A stretch of DNA of 38,058 nucleotides, taken from assembly GCA_913030805.1 (NCBI GenBank), contig CAJWDL010000009.1, forward strand, positions 1 to 38,058, written 5' to 3'. This document shows, piece after piece, positions 22,749 to 32,037 of the stretch. The stretch is from an uncultured Candidatus Pelagibacter sp. GTDB lineage: Bacteria > Pseudomonadota > Alphaproteobacteria > Pelagibacterales > Pelagibacteraceae. Position 1 is the first letter of the stretch, and every line of letters starts with the position of its first letter. Under the pieces are notes generated by a model. The model saw only the letters and a program-made list of their open reading frames with translations, did no database searches and was not told the origin of the DNA. The position numbers and the translations under genes are program-made.

Positions 22749-23833
22749 TATCTCAATTTTAGAGTCGCCAATCCAATTAAAGCTAAAATTATTGAGATAA
22801 TCCAAAACCTAATTACAACTGTTGATTCTGCCCAACCTTTTTTTTCAAAATGATGGTGCAGAGGTGCCATTTGAAAAATTCTTTTTCCAGTTAATTTAAA
22901 TGAAACTACCTGAATAATTACAGAGACTGTTTCAAATACGAACAAACCACCAATGATTGCCAGCACAATTTCATGTTTTGAAACAATGCCTATAGCTCCT
23001 AACGATCCCCCAAGAGACAATGATCCGGTGTCTCCCATGAAAATTTTTGCGGGAGGTGCATTGAACCACAAAAATCCAAGACAAGCACCGCATATAGCAC
23101 CGCAAAATATTGAAACTTCACCAAGTTCTTTAATATACGGTATTTGAAGATAATTTGAGAAAACTGTGTTTCCTGTAACATAACAAATAAAAGCAAAAGA
23201 TGCTGCCACCAATATCACAGGTACAGTTGCTAGGCCATCTAACCCATCTGTTAGATTTACCGCATTTGAAGATGCAATAATTACAAATATGTAAAATGGA
23301 ATAAAAAATATTCCCATATTAAAAATTAAATTTTTAAAAAATGGAAAATATAAATTTTTCAAGTGTAAATGGTCACCAAGTTTATGCAAAAAAAATACGG
23401 CAATAAAAGCTAATAATACTTGGGCAGTAAACTTCACTTTTGGAGAAAGGCCAGATGAATTGTGATTTCTTATTTTCAGAAAATCATCAATTGATCCCAA
23501 AATTCCAAAACTACTAGCTACAAATATTAAAAACCAAATATAAATATTGGATAAATCTGCCCAAAGTAAGGTACTTAACAACATTCCTATTAAAATCACC
23601 ACCCCTCCCATTGTTGGAGTTCCAATTTTTTTAAATATGTGGTCAGCCGGACCATCTTCTCTAATAGGTCCTGTTATTTTTTTTTGTGAAAAGTATCTTA
23701 TAAATGGACCTCCAATAAGAAATACAATAATCAAAGACGTTATTAATGATAATCCTGTCCTAAATGTTAAATACCTAAATATATTTAAAAAAGAAAATTC
23801 GTTTATAAAAGATGTTAATAAACTGTATAACAT
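22748..23833 (-). CDS. mraY: Phospho-MurNAc-pentapeptide translocase MraY
   Basis: 361 residues, about ten transmembrane helices. Catalytic motifs: GTPTMGG, SIDDFLKIRNHNSSGLSP, NAVNLTDGLDGLA, MGDTGSLSLGG and APLHHHFEKKGWAE (the HHH motif). It attaches phospho-MurNAc-pentapeptide to undecaprenyl phosphate, making lipid I at the inner membrane. It starts within the stop of murEF (TAATG). Confidence 0.97.
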   Translation of the reverse strand: MLYSLLTSFINEFSFLNIFRYLTFRTGLSLITSLIIVFLIGGPFIRYFSQKKITGPIREDGPADHIFKKIGTPTMGGVVILIGMLLSTLLWADLSNIYIWFLIFVASSFGILGSIDDFLKIRNHNSSGLSPKVKFTAQVLLAFIAVFFLHKLGDHLHLKNLYFPFFKNLIFNMGIFFIPFYIFVIIASSNAVNLTDGLDGLATVPVILVAASFAFICYVTGNTVFSNYLQIPYIKELGEVSIFCGAICGACLGFLWFNAPPAKIFMGDTGSLSLGGSLGAIGIVSKHEIVLAIIGGLFVFETVSVIIQVVSFKLTGKRIFQMAPLHHHFEKKGWAESTVVIRFWIISIILALIGLATLKLR

Positions 23834-26667
23834 TAATTAATTTTTCTTTTTTTTAATTTTTTGCAAAAATTATTCAAGCCAGTTAAATTTGAACCTTTTA
23901 TCATTACATAATCATTATCGTTTATGTAATTCCTAATTAGACTGCCAACATCACTCATTGCATTTAATATTTTACCTTTTTTGTTTTTTCTCACGAATTT
24001 GTAAGTCTCCAATATAGATTTGCCAATCACAAAAACTTTATCAATGTTACTATTATTGATATATTTTGCCAAATTTTTGTGAAAAAACTTGGTTTTTTTT
24101 CCCAATTCTAACATATCTCCCAATACAAGAATTTTTTGGGTCTTTTTTTTATCGATATTATCAAAACGATTTATAGCCAGTCTCATTGAATGTGGATTAG
24201 CATTATAGCTTTCATCAAGTAAATAAAATTTTTTCTCAAAAATTTTAATTTTATTCATATCCCCTCTACCTTCCGGTATTTTAAAATTTAAAAAAATATT
24301 TTTTTTGCTCGATATATCTAGATTCAAATTAAATATAATTAGGCATGTTGAAAGAACATTTTGAATATAAGTGCTATTGTTATATTTGATGTTAAACAAG
24401 TAAACTTTATTATTATATGAAATAGAAACTTGATAAATATTCTTGTTTTTTCTTACATTCTTTAAATATAAATCTGCATATTTATTCAAACCAAAAGATT
24501 TTATCTGAACGTTTTTTTTCTCAGCCATCTGAGCTATATAATTAAAAAATTTATCGTCCCTATTCAGTATTAAAGTTCCTTGTGCAACTAAATTATTTAT
24601 AACTTCAGATTTTGCTTCTGCAATTTCTTTTTGATTTTTAAAATTTTTTATATGTGCTGAAGAAATATTTGTTATAACTGCTATATTAGGTTTTAATATT
24701 TTTGAAAGTGAGTTTATTTCACCCTTTTTATCCATACCTAATTCAAATACGCCGTAAACATCTTTCTCTTGTAGATTAGATAAACTCAAAGGAACTCCAT
24801 AATGATTGTTGAATGAAGATTTTGATGAGAAAGTGTTACCAAAATTTTTTAAAACAAAACTCGTCATATCTTTTAGGGTAGTTTTTCCAGAACTTCCTGT
24901 AATACCAATGATTTTTGCTTTAGTATGTTGTCTGGTTGCTATGGCAAGATTATTAAGTGCAATCAAAGTATTTGGAACCCGAATTAATTTTTTTGAATTT
25001 ATTCCTCTTGTTGATTTATTTACCACTACCTTTTCTGCTCCCTTTGCAATAGCCTCCTTAATAAAATTATGTCCATCTTTTCTTTTTCCTTTAATTGCAA
25101 AAAACAAGGATTTGAAATTAACTTGTTTTGAATTTATGGAAACATTATTAAAACTAAAACGATTGTAATTTGAAAACACTTCAGATGTGATACACGAATG
25201 CCAAAAGGAATTAGCAGCTTGTTTTTTTTTATTAATGAAAAATTTTTTTATTTCGCTTTTATCAGAAAAATGGATTTTTTTTAAACCAAAATCTTGATAT
25301 TGTTCGTGACCTTTGCCGGCTATAAGTAAGATTTCATTATAGCCAAGTTCTTTAATCGCCAACTGAATAGCAAACTTCCTGCTTTTTGTTTCTATAAAAT
25401 CTATCTTAATTCCTTTTTTAATTGCTTGTCTTATACTTTTTGGATTCTCAAATCTAGGATTGTCATCTGTTAAATAAATCTTTTTACAATATTTACTTGC
25501 TATGTAGCCCATAGTAGATCTTTTGCCTTTGTCACGATCTCCTCCGCATCCAAAAACAATCGAAATATTTTTATTAAATTGAAATTTTAAATTTTTTAGA
25601 ACTCTTTCTAGGGCATCTGGAGTATGTGCAAAATCAACGAATATTCGTGAATTATTTTTTAATTTTTTTATGCATTCCAATCTTCCTTTTGCAGCTTTGA
25701 TATATTTTGTTTTCTTCAAAGATTTTTTAATACTAAGACCACACTTTTCTGCTAAAAGAATGGCAAAAAGCAAATTTTTTATTTGATATTGTCCAAATAG
25801 ACAAGTTTTTAATTTATATGTTTTGTCATTATATGAAAATTCAATCTCCTGAAAATCATCATTGTATTTTTGATTTAATATTTTTAAGTTTCCACATCCA
25901 TAACCAATAGAATTAATGTTAATTTTTTTTCTTTCACATATTTTTTTTAATTTATTAAAAAAAATATTATCTTTATCTGTAATACAGAATTTTTTTTTAT
26001 TTAATAAATTATTAAATAAATAAAGTTTTGAATTTAAATAACGATCCATATTCTTATGATAGTCTAAGTGATCTCTGCTTAAATTTGTAAACACGGCAGC
26101 TTTAAAAAGAATATAATCCAATCTTTTTTGATCGAGACCATGACTCGATGCCTCTAATACCACAATGTTGATTCCTCTTTTTTTTAGTCCGGAAAGACTT
26201 TTATGTAATAGCAATGGATTTGGAGATGTAAGATTAGTCGTTTTTTTAAATAAATTTGACTCTATACCTAAAGTACCTATGGAGGCAGCATGTATCTTGT
26301 TTAATTCAAATAATTGAAAAAAAAAATTTGCAACTGAAGTTTTTCCATTAGTACCTGTTACAGCAACTATATAAGAAGGTTTTTTTTTATAAAAGTTTGA
26401 ACAAGCTTCAGATAAACTTTTCCTTACATCGCGCACCCTTAAAAGTGGAGCCTGTAAATCTTTGAATTTGATTTTTGAGTCAACAACGATTGCAGATACT
26501 TTTTTCAAGATTGTGTTTTGAATAAATTTTGTTCCAGATATTTCATTTCCCTTAATTGCAAAAAAAATATCATTTTTTTTTGCCTTTCTGCTATCAAAAC
26601 AAATGCCTTTTACATAAACTTTTTGATATTTTTTTCCTACGGACTTAAGTAGCTCGAATAAATACAT
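23833..26667 (-). CDS. murEF: Fused MurE-MurF peptide ligase
   Basis: 944 residues encoding two complete Mur ligases in one frame. Residues 1 to about 470 are MurE: VTGTNGKTSVANFF P-loop, SSHGLDQKRLD, NLSRDHLDYHKNMD, DDNPRFENP (the DNPR loop selecting meso-diaminopimelate) and LLIAGKGHEQYQ near its end. After a short lysine-rich linker, residues from about 485 are MurF: SINSKQVNFKSLFFAIKG, P-loop ITGSSGKTTLKDM, GVFELGMDKKGEI, DESYNANPHSM and LVLGDMLELG. The fusion adds meso-DAP and then D-Ala-D-Ala. No internal stop or start cluster splits the halves. It abuts ftsI with no gap. Confidence 0.95.
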   Translation of the reverse strand: MYLFELLKSVGKKYQKVYVKGICFDSRKAKKNDIFFAIKGNEISGTKFIQNTILKKVSAIVVDSKIKFKDLQAPLLRVRDVRKSLSEACSNFYKKKPSYIVAVTGTNGKTSVANFFFQLFELNKIHAASIGTLGIESNLFKKTTNLTSPNPLLLHKSLSGLKKRGINIVVLEASSHGLDQKRLDYILFKAAVFTNLSRDHLDYHKNMDRYLNSKLYLFNNLLNKKKFCITDKDNIFFNKLKKICERKKININSIGYGCGNLKILNQKYNDDFQEIEFSYNDKTYKLKTCLFGQYQIKNLLFAILLAEKCGLSIKKSLKKTKYIKAAKGRLECIKKLKNNSRIFVDFAHTPDALERVLKNLKFQFNKNISIVFGCGGDRDKGKRSTMGYIASKYCKKIYLTDDNPRFENPKSIRQAIKKGIKIDFIETKSRKFAIQLAIKELGYNEILLIAGKGHEQYQDFGLKKIHFSDKSEIKKFFINKKKQAANSFWHSCITSEVFSNYNRFSFNNVSINSKQVNFKSLFFAIKGKRKDGHNFIKEAIAKGAEKVVVNKSTRGINSKKLIRVPNTLIALNNLAIATRQHTKAKIIGITGSSGKTTLKDMTSFVLKNFGNTFSSKSSFNNHYGVPLSLSNLQEKDVYGVFELGMDKKGEINSLSKILKPNIAVITNISSAHIKNFKNQKEIAEAKSEVINNLVAQGTLILNRDDKFFNYIAQMAEKKNVQIKSFGLNKYADLYLKNVRKNKNIYQVSISYNNKVYLFNIKYNNSTYIQNVLSTCLIIFNLNLDISSKKNIFLNFKIPEGRGDMNKIKIFEKKFYLLDESYNANPHSMRLAINRFDNIDKKKTQKILVLGDMLELGKKTKFFHKNLAKYINNSNIDKVFVIGKSILETYKFVRKNKKGKILNAMSDVGSLIRNYINDNDYVMIKGSNLTGLNNFCKKLKKRKIN

Positions 26668-28413
26668 TTACAATTTATTGGAAGCTTGTAAATTATTTGT
26701 GGCTAAAATTGGACCTATTTTTTCAATAATATTACCCGCAACAATCACTGTATTCCATCCGGCGGTATTGCGTGTTTCTCCTGTGAGTTTATATCCGCTA
26801 GAAAATTCATAAACAAAATCTGGAGCAGATTTTGGTTCATCCAGCATCACAAGTAATACATATTTAGGTTTACTGATTGGAAACAGGGATACAAAAGTAT
26901 TTATTTTTTTTTCTTTGCTGTAAATTCCGTTGATTGCTTTGCGGGCTGTTCCGGTTTTACCTCCTACCTCATACCCTTTTTTGTCCGCAAATGACGCCGT
27001 TCCCTTTTTATTTGAAACTACCTTTCTCAACATTGAATTAATTATATTGCTCGTTTTTAATGATATAATCTGTCTTTCAGATCGTAATGAAATATTTTTT
27101 TTTAACAAAATAGTTGGATTAATTTTATATCCACCATTACCAATAATTGCATAGGCCTTTGCAAGCTGTAAAGGTGTGGTCGTTATTCCATGTCCGAATG
27201 ATGCAGTTTCAAGTGTACATTTTTCCCATTTAAATAAAAGAGGTGTACCTACTTCTTCCAGCTCAAAATTAATTTTTTCGAAAAGCTCTAAGGAATTTAA
27301 AAATTCTTTATAATTTTTAACACCAATTTTTTGTGCTATTCGAATAGCGCCGATATTAGATGATCTAACCAAAATTTCTTCTGCTGTTAGGTTTTTTGGT
27401 AATTCAACATGTTCTGAGATTGGCATTCCACCACAAATTATTTGATTTTTTAAATCTTTGAATACCGTATTTGCCTTTATTGATTCAGATTCTAAGCCTG
27501 CGGCCAATGTGAACGTTTTAAAAACCGAACCTAGCTCATAAACTCCTTTTGTGATTTTATTTATATAAATTGGATCTTCTATATTGCTTCTTTTGTTTAA
27601 GTCAAAATCAGGAAGTGAAACTAAAGATAAAATTTCACCACTATCAATTTCCATAAGCAATGCAGCGCTACCTAAAGTTTGAAATATATTATTTCCGGAT
27701 ACTAATTCTTCTCTAATAATGTGTTGTAGGTTGGCATCTAAAGATAAAATTAGCGGATTTTTAGACTCTGTTAGTTTTTTATTAAATGATTTTTCTAATC
27801 CTGAAATACCCAAATTATCATCATCTATCTGACCTAGAACATGACTGAAAAGAGATTCATGAGGATACACTCTAAATTGTTTCCCATTTAGATCAATGGA
27901 TTTATCGCCTAAAAGCCAAAGTTTTTTCCATTCTGATTCACTTAATCTTTTTTTTATATAAAAATATTTTCCTATTTCTATTTTTTTTTTTATTCTATCT
28001 ATATCCATATTTGGAAAAATCATTCTTAAATTAATTAATAATTTTCCCTTATCTGTAATGAGCTGGGGTTTAATCGCTGCTGAATACAATTTTATATTTC
28101 TTGCAAGTAAATTATTATTTCTATCAAGAATATCTTGTCTCTTCAAAAAAACTGAGGGTACCAATTTATTTGTAAAATAGTTTTCTTTTTTAACTGATGC
28201 TAAATAAATAATTTTAGACCCAAATATGAAGGCAACAACTAGAAAAATAAAAAAAATAAATGATACCCTGTTTAAAGATAATATAACTTCAGAGAATGTT
28301 GATTGCTGTTTATGTTCATATTTTGACGTTTCATAATCTTCGAAGAAAATGCTTCTACTTCTCCAGGGGATATGATTGTCCGAATTATTATTTTCCCCTT
28401 TTTTATTATGCAT
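26668..28413 (-). CDS. ftsI: Septal transpeptidase FtsI (PBP3)
   Basis: 581 residues. A cytoplasmic tail of about 50 residues, one membrane anchor (FIFFIFLVVAFIFGSKIIYL), then a pedestal dimerisation domain and the penicillin-binding transpeptidase domain. Active-site motifs: SVFK with the nucleophilic Ser (in YELGSVFKTFTLAAG), SSN (in VRSSNIGAIRIAQ) and KTG (in VGGKTGTARKA). Cross-links septal peptidoglycan with FtsW. Starts 6 bases after ftsL. Confidence 0.95.
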   Translation of the reverse strand: MHNKKGENNNSDNHIPWRSRSIFFEDYETSKYEHKQQSTFSEVILSLNRVSFIFFIFLVVAFIFGSKIIYLASVKKENYFTNKLVPSVFLKRQDILDRNNNLLARNIKLYSAAIKPQLITDKGKLLINLRMIFPNMDIDRIKKKIEIGKYFYIKKRLSESEWKKLWLLGDKSIDLNGKQFRVYPHESLFSHVLGQIDDDNLGISGLEKSFNKKLTESKNPLILSLDANLQHIIREELVSGNNIFQTLGSAALLMEIDSGEILSLVSLPDFDLNKRSNIEDPIYINKITKGVYELGSVFKTFTLAAGLESESIKANTVFKDLKNQIICGGMPISEHVELPKNLTAEEILVRSSNIGAIRIAQKIGVKNYKEFLNSLELFEKINFELEEVGTPLLFKWEKCTLETASFGHGITTTPLQLAKAYAIIGNGGYKINPTILLKKNISLRSERQIISLKTSNIINSMLRKVVSNKKGTASFADKKGYEVGGKTGTARKAINGIYSKEKKINTFVSLFPISKPKYVLLVMLDEPKSAPDFVYEFSSGYKLTGETRNTAGWNTVIVAGNIIEKIGPILATNNLQASNKL

Positions 28414-28419
28414 GAAAAA

Positions 28420-28935
28420 CTATTTAAATGGTATAGTCGGGATACCAAGAAATGCTTTTATAATTTGTATTCCCGCCCATTGTTGAACTTTTTTTGAACT
28501 TATTATTTTTTTCGATTTTTGTGGGTTTCTGTTGTCAATTCTTTTTGCAGTAAGTAATTCCTCACTGTCGATCTCTTCGATAATACTAGTTTTTTTGTTG
28601 GCAAATTTTCTCGTGCTTAATTTACTAAAAGTGTGATTATTTCTTGGTTTTGTTAAAATAACTAAATCTTTTCCCAGTTTAATTGATTTTTTTATTTGAG
28701 ATTCTTTATAATACATAAAATTTTCATTGAGAAAATTTTTTGCCAAAAGAGAAATACGTTCAGGTGTCGTTAAATAATGAAAATCAAGACTTGCCTCGCC
28801 CAACTCAGTACTTAAAACATTGATTTCATTATCCAAATAAAGCAATTCCTTCTCTAGCAATCTTGTTTTGTTTTTTATCAGAGAAGTAAAAATTAACCCT
28901 GATATCAAAGTTATTAGTATTAAAATGTTTCTCAT
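28420..28935 (-). CDS. ftsL: Cell division protein FtsL
   Basis: 171 residues. One N-terminal membrane helix (ILILITLISGLIFTSLI) followed by a coiled-coil-like segment (KNKTRLLEKELLYLDNEINVLSTELG) and the typical FtsL end YLTTPERISLLAKNFL. FtsL links FtsQ and FtsB to FtsWI. It is longer than most FtsL because of an additional basic C-terminal tail of about 70 residues (TFSKLSTRKFANKKTSIIEE...). ATGA overlap with the rsmH stop. Identification rests on topology, the ERI element and position. Confidence 0.85.
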   Translation of the reverse strand: MRNILILITLISGLIFTSLIKNKTRLLEKELLYLDNEINVLSTELGEASLDFHYLTTPERISLLAKNFLNENFMYYKESQIKKSIKLGKDLVILTKPRNNHTFSKLSTRKFANKKTSIIEEIDSEELLTAKRIDNRNPQKSKKIISSKKVQQWAGIQIIKAFLGIPTIPFK

Positions 28936-29954
28936 AAATGTAAACTCATTCTTTCTATCTCCAAATAATTCTTGAATTTTTCCGTTAATTCTTTTGGGAA
29001 AAAATATTTTTTATTATTTCTTATTCCATAGCGTAGTTTTGCAGATCTTGATGGACGATTTATTAATATTTCCTTCTCCGAAGGTTTTATTGATTTTTTT
29101 ATTGGACAACTGAAAAGCCTTATATCTTCCTTATCCAGCTTTGGAAAATATCTTGAAGGGTTCCTGCTTTTTTCAGAATAAGTTCTAAAAAAATATTTTA
29201 CTATTTTATCTTCAAGTGAATGAAAACTCACTATAATTAATACGGCTCCTGGATTTAATAATTTAGTTGCCTCTATAAGTCCTTTGATTAATTCACTCAC
29301 TTCATTATTTACAAAAATTCTTAATGCCTGAAGTGATTTGGTAGCAACATTTTTTTTGGTAAAATTATTATTTTTTTTAACTTTTTTTATGATTCTCACA
29401 AAATCATCTGTACTTAATATTTTATTATTTTTTCTTAACCTTGCTAATTGAAATGCTATTTTTTTGTGATCCTTCTCATCCCCAAAGTATTTTAGAATGC
29501 TGGAAATTTGACTTTGATTTAACTTATTTAAAACATCATGCGCACTAAATTTATTAATGCCCATTCTCATATCGAGTGGGCCTTTTGATTCGAATGAGAA
29601 ACCTCTATCTAAATTTTTGATTTGCATTAATGAAAATCCAAGATCAAAAATAATAGCTTTGATATTTACGTCTTTTTTTACAAATGAGTTTAAGGTGCTA
29701 AATTTTTCGGTATAAAATTTAAACCTGTTTCTATACTGTTCTTCTAAAGCTTTAGAAAAATGTTTAACCGATTTATCTCTATCAAAAGCAATTACCTTTG
29801 TGTTCGGATATTCTAATATTGCTTTTGAATATCCTCCAGCACCAAAAGTACAGTCAATAAACGTGCCACCATGTTGAGGGGTAATAATGCTTAGTATCTG
29901 ATCTAGCATCACTGAAAAATGATCTATTTTTTTCAGTGACATGGTGGCATTCAT
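28932..29954 (-). CDS. rsmH: 16S rRNA (cytosine-1402 N4)-methyltransferase
   Basis: 340 residues. SAM-binding GGTFIDCTFGAGGYSKAIL, VIAFDRDKSV, AIIFDLGFSLMQIKNLDRGFSF, then KATKLLNPGAVLIIVSFHSLEDKIVK and the C-terminal NRPSRSAKLRYGIR are diagnostic of RsmH (MraW). Usually it directly follows mraZ; here ftsZ is between them. Start at the ATG at 29954 follows an AAAGGTGA at about 14 bases; a second in-frame ATG (MSLKKIDHFSVM) is 12 bases further in. 24 bases separate it from ftsZ. Confidence 0.95.
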   Translation of the reverse strand: MNATMSLKKIDHFSVMLDQILSIITPQHGGTFIDCTFGAGGYSKAILEYPNTKVIAFDRDKSVKHFSKALEEQYRNRFKFYTEKFSTLNSFVKKDVNIKAIIFDLGFSLMQIKNLDRGFSFESKGPLDMRMGINKFSAHDVLNKLNQSQISSILKYFGDEKDHKKIAFQLARLRKNNKILSTDDFVRIIKKVKKNNNFTKKNVATKSLQALRIFVNNEVSELIKGLIEATKLLNPGAVLIIVSFHSLEDKIVKYFFRTYSEKSRNPSRYFPKLDKEDIRLFSCPIKKSIKPSEKEILINRPSRSAKLRYGIRNNKKYFFPKELTEKFKNYLEIERMSLHL

Positions 29955-29978
29955 TGTTATTATTTAATTCACCTTTCA

Positions 29979-31469
29979 TTAATTTTTTTGTTTTCTTAAA
30001 AATGCAGGAATTTCAAAATCTTCCTCCTCATGTTCATTAATCAAACTCTCTGATCTCTTTTGAAAATCCACTTCTTTTTGTGGGGCATCAGCATTTTCTT
30101 CCTCAGTAAATAGCTGGGGTGTAGTTTCTTCTTTTTCTCCCTGGTTCACACTTTGAGCTATATCAGTCTGCTGTTGATTTTCTTCTTGATTATTTTGTTC
30201 AGCATTTTCTATATAAGCAAGACTGTCTAAAGAGATTTCATTCAATTTATTATTTTTAGTACCCGTGTCTAATTTATTGTCTTGAGTACCCATGTCAGCA
30301 TTATTTCGTTCTGCTGGAACACTTTCTTTATCTAAGTCATGATCCATTTTTAATGCATTGGCACCATAAATAGGCGCTGAATTCAAACTATCTTCATTGC
30401 TTGCGACTTGAGCGACATTTGGATTTATTGCAGGATTCAAGTAACCATAGTTTCTATTTTGAATTCGATGAACCATACTAACTACAGATTTTTCTTCTGG
30501 TGATATTCCATCCAAAGAAGTGGCAACAATGGATACTCTCATTTTACCATCCAATGAACTATCTGTAATAGAACCGATTATTACCTCGGCATCAGAATCA
30601 ACTTCTGCTCTTACTTTATTTACGGCTTCTTCTACTTCAAAAAGTTTTAAATCTTTTCCACCCGTAATATTTACCAAAAGTCCTTTTGCACCCTGCAAAG
30701 AATATTCGTCGATTAGCGGATTGTTTAAGGCTAATTCTGCCGATTGAAGTGCTCTTTTTTCTCCTTCAGCTTCTCCTGTTCCCATCATTGCTTTGCCCAT
30801 ACTCTTCATAATATTTTCAACATCGGCAAAATCTAGATTGATAAGACCGGGTTTAACCATTAAGTCTGTTACGCTTTGAACTCCATGTTTTAAAACATTG
30901 TTGGATAGAACAAAAGATTCTTCTAACGTAGTATTCTCGTTTACTACCTTAAATAAATTTTGATTAGGAATAACAATGATTGTATCAACATGTTTCCTTA
31001 GTTCTTCTAAACCCTGATTAGCCCTACGCATCCTACTAGGACCTTCATACAGAAAGGGTAATGTGACAACTCCCACTGTTAAAATATTTAATTCTTTAGC
31101 TGCCCTGGCTATGACATGTGCTGCACCTGTGCCTGTACCGCCTCCCATGCCAGCCGTTATGAAAACCATATTGGCCCCTTGGAGAAAATTTATTATATCA
31201 TTTAATGACTCATCTGCGGCAGCTTGGCCAACATCTAATCTTGCGCCTGCGCCCAAACCATTAGTTAAATTTGCTCCTATTTGAATTTTAGCTTTAGCTT
31301 TATTCAAATTTAAATCTTGTGCATCCGTATTAACAGCAATAAATTCTACACCTTCTAATCCAGCCTCTATCATTCCATTTATTGCGTTTCCACCTGCTCC
31401 ACCAACACCAAGAATCAAAATTCTCGGATGTAATTCTTTAATTTCTGCCTTATTAACATTTATTGTCAT
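29979..31469 (-). CDS. ftsZ: Tubulin-like division GTPase FtsZ (relocated)
   Basis: 496 residues from the ATG at 31469, chosen because AAAGGAGGG lies just before it and it forms an ATGA overlap with the mraZ stop; an upstream in-frame ATG (31499) would be inside mraZ. GTP-binding: [21 protein letters not shown], tubulin signature GGGTGTGA at residues 109-116, and [11 protein letters not shown] with the T7 catalytic loop. After the globular domain (to about residue 325) comes a long Gln/Asn/Glu-rich linker and the conserved tail EIPAFLRKQ that binds FtsA. It is unexpectedly placed between mraZ and rsmH instead of after ftsA; no second copy exists in this window. Confidence 0.97.
   Translation of the reverse strand: MTINVNKAEIKELHPRILILGVGGAGGNAINGMIEAGLEGVEFIAVNTDAQDLNLNKAKAKIQIGANLTNGLGAGARLDVGQAAADESLNDIINFLQGANMVFITAGMGGGTGTGAAHVIARAAKELNILTVGVVTLPFLYEGPSRMRRANQGLEELRKHVDTIIVIPNQNLFKVVNENTTLEESFVLSNNVLKHGVQSVTDLMVKPGLINLDFADVENIMKSMGKAMMGTGEAEGEKRALQSAELALNNPLIDEYSLQGAKGLLVNITGGKDLKLFEVEEAVNKVRAEVDSDAEVIIGSITDSSLDGKMRVSIVATSLDGISPEEKSVVSMVHRIQNRNYGYLNPAINPNVAQVASNEDSLNSAPIYGANALKMDHDLDKESVPAERNNADMGTQDNKLDTGTKNNKLNEISLDSLAYIENAEQNNQEENQQQTDIAQSVNQGEKEETTPQLFTEEENADAPQKEVDFQKRSESLINEHEEEDFEIPAFLRKQKN
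30241..30294. repeat. 27-bp tandem duplication in the FtsZ linker
   Basis: Two adjacent 27-base units (30241-30267 and 30268-30294) differ at 6 positions and encode MGTQDNKLD and TGTKNNKLN. The duplication is in frame in the disordered C-terminal linker of FtsZ, a region that tolerates length change. Confidence 0.75.
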
Positions 31470-31930
31470 CTTCCCTCCTTTGAAAATTGTGTTTCCCATT
31501 TTAGACTTGCTCTATTAAAATTAGCTTTTTTCCTAGCTTGCGTTTTGAATTTTTCAAACAATTTAGGTTCCCATATTTGAAAAGTTTTTCCTTGTCCCAC
31601 AAAAAGCATTTTTTGTTTTATTTTTGCATGCTCTAACAATTTGTCAGGTATAGAGACTCTTCCCTCGCTATCAAACTGGAGATTCACACTATCTGATAAA
31701 ACTGAGGTTGCAAAAATATCTCTTTTTTCCTCGAAAGGATTTAATGAATCTATTGATTCTGAAAGTTTTTCTATTCTGCTTTGAGGACAGGCCTCTATTG
31801 AAGGATTGTTAAATGAAGGATAACAAATAACCCCACTGTATCCCATGCTACTTAAATAAGATCTAAAACTAGCAGGCACCGATACCCTCCTTTTCTTGTC
31901 TAATTTGTTTTCGTGCGTAGATAAAAACAT
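31466..31930 (-). CDS. mraZ: Transcriptional regulator MraZ
   Basis: 154 residues, normal length. Two SpoVT/AbrB-type repeats: [22 protein letters not shown] with the conserved DxKxRVSVP element, and the second [19 protein letters not shown] with the SxGRVxIP element. MraZ is a DNA-binding repressor of the mra/dcw operon in E. coli, binding TGGGN repeats; three such boxes lie upstream. The ATG at 31930 fits where family members begin but has no ribosome-binding site; a strong one lies 70 bases upstream in front of an overlapping short frame. The last codons (FSKEGR) themselves encode the ftsZ ribosome-binding site, and TGA overlaps the ftsZ ATG. Confidence 0.94.
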   Translation of the reverse strand: MFLSTHENKLDKKRRVSVPASFRSYLSSMGYSGVICYPSFNNPSIEACPQSRIEKLSESIDSLNPFEEKRDIFATSVLSDSVNLQFDSEGRVSIPDKLLEHAKIKQKMLFVGQGKTFQIWEPKLFEKFKTQARKKANFNRASLKWETQFSKEGR

Positions 31931-32000
31931 GTTTTTTTAAGTCAGAAGTATTCCAGGAAAAGTCACTATTAATTACTTGATCAAATCCTTTTAGTACCAT
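31869..32000 (-). CDS. Candidate leader ORF overlapping mraZ
   Basis: A 43-codon frame starting MVLKGFDQVINSDFSW and ending KEGIGAC has an excellent ribosome-binding site (AAAGGAGGGG at 32004-32013, three bases before ATG). It is the first start codon after the predicted promoter. Codons 24-43 overlap mraZ in another frame. At the overlap start an A7 run (31932-31938) would, with one A fewer, fuse this frame to mraZ as ...[12 protein letters not shown]. It may be a leader coupling translation to mraZ, or the true mraZ start hidden by a 1-base difference in the A-run. I recognise no family. Confidence 0.45.
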   Translation of the reverse strand: MVLKGFDQVINSDFSWNTSDLKKHVFIYARKQIRQEKEGIGAC

Positions 32001-32012
32001 ATTCCCCTCCTT

Positions 32013-32037
32013 TGGGAATTCATGGGATAATATGGGT
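32013..32037. promoter_or_regulatory. Three TGGGN boxes, putative MraZ operator
   Basis: TGGGA (32013-32017), TGGGA (32023-32027) and TGGGT (32033-32037) read on the plus strand, each separated by exactly 5 bases. This is the arrangement reported for E. coli MraZ (TGGGN repeats with 5-nt spacers). Binding would cover the -10 element of the promoter below, consistent with autorepression. Confidence 0.8.

Noticed and set aside
24806-25168. 120-codon plus-strand frame inside murEF
   Set aside because: It lies antisense to the conserved MurF P-loop region and has no family signature.
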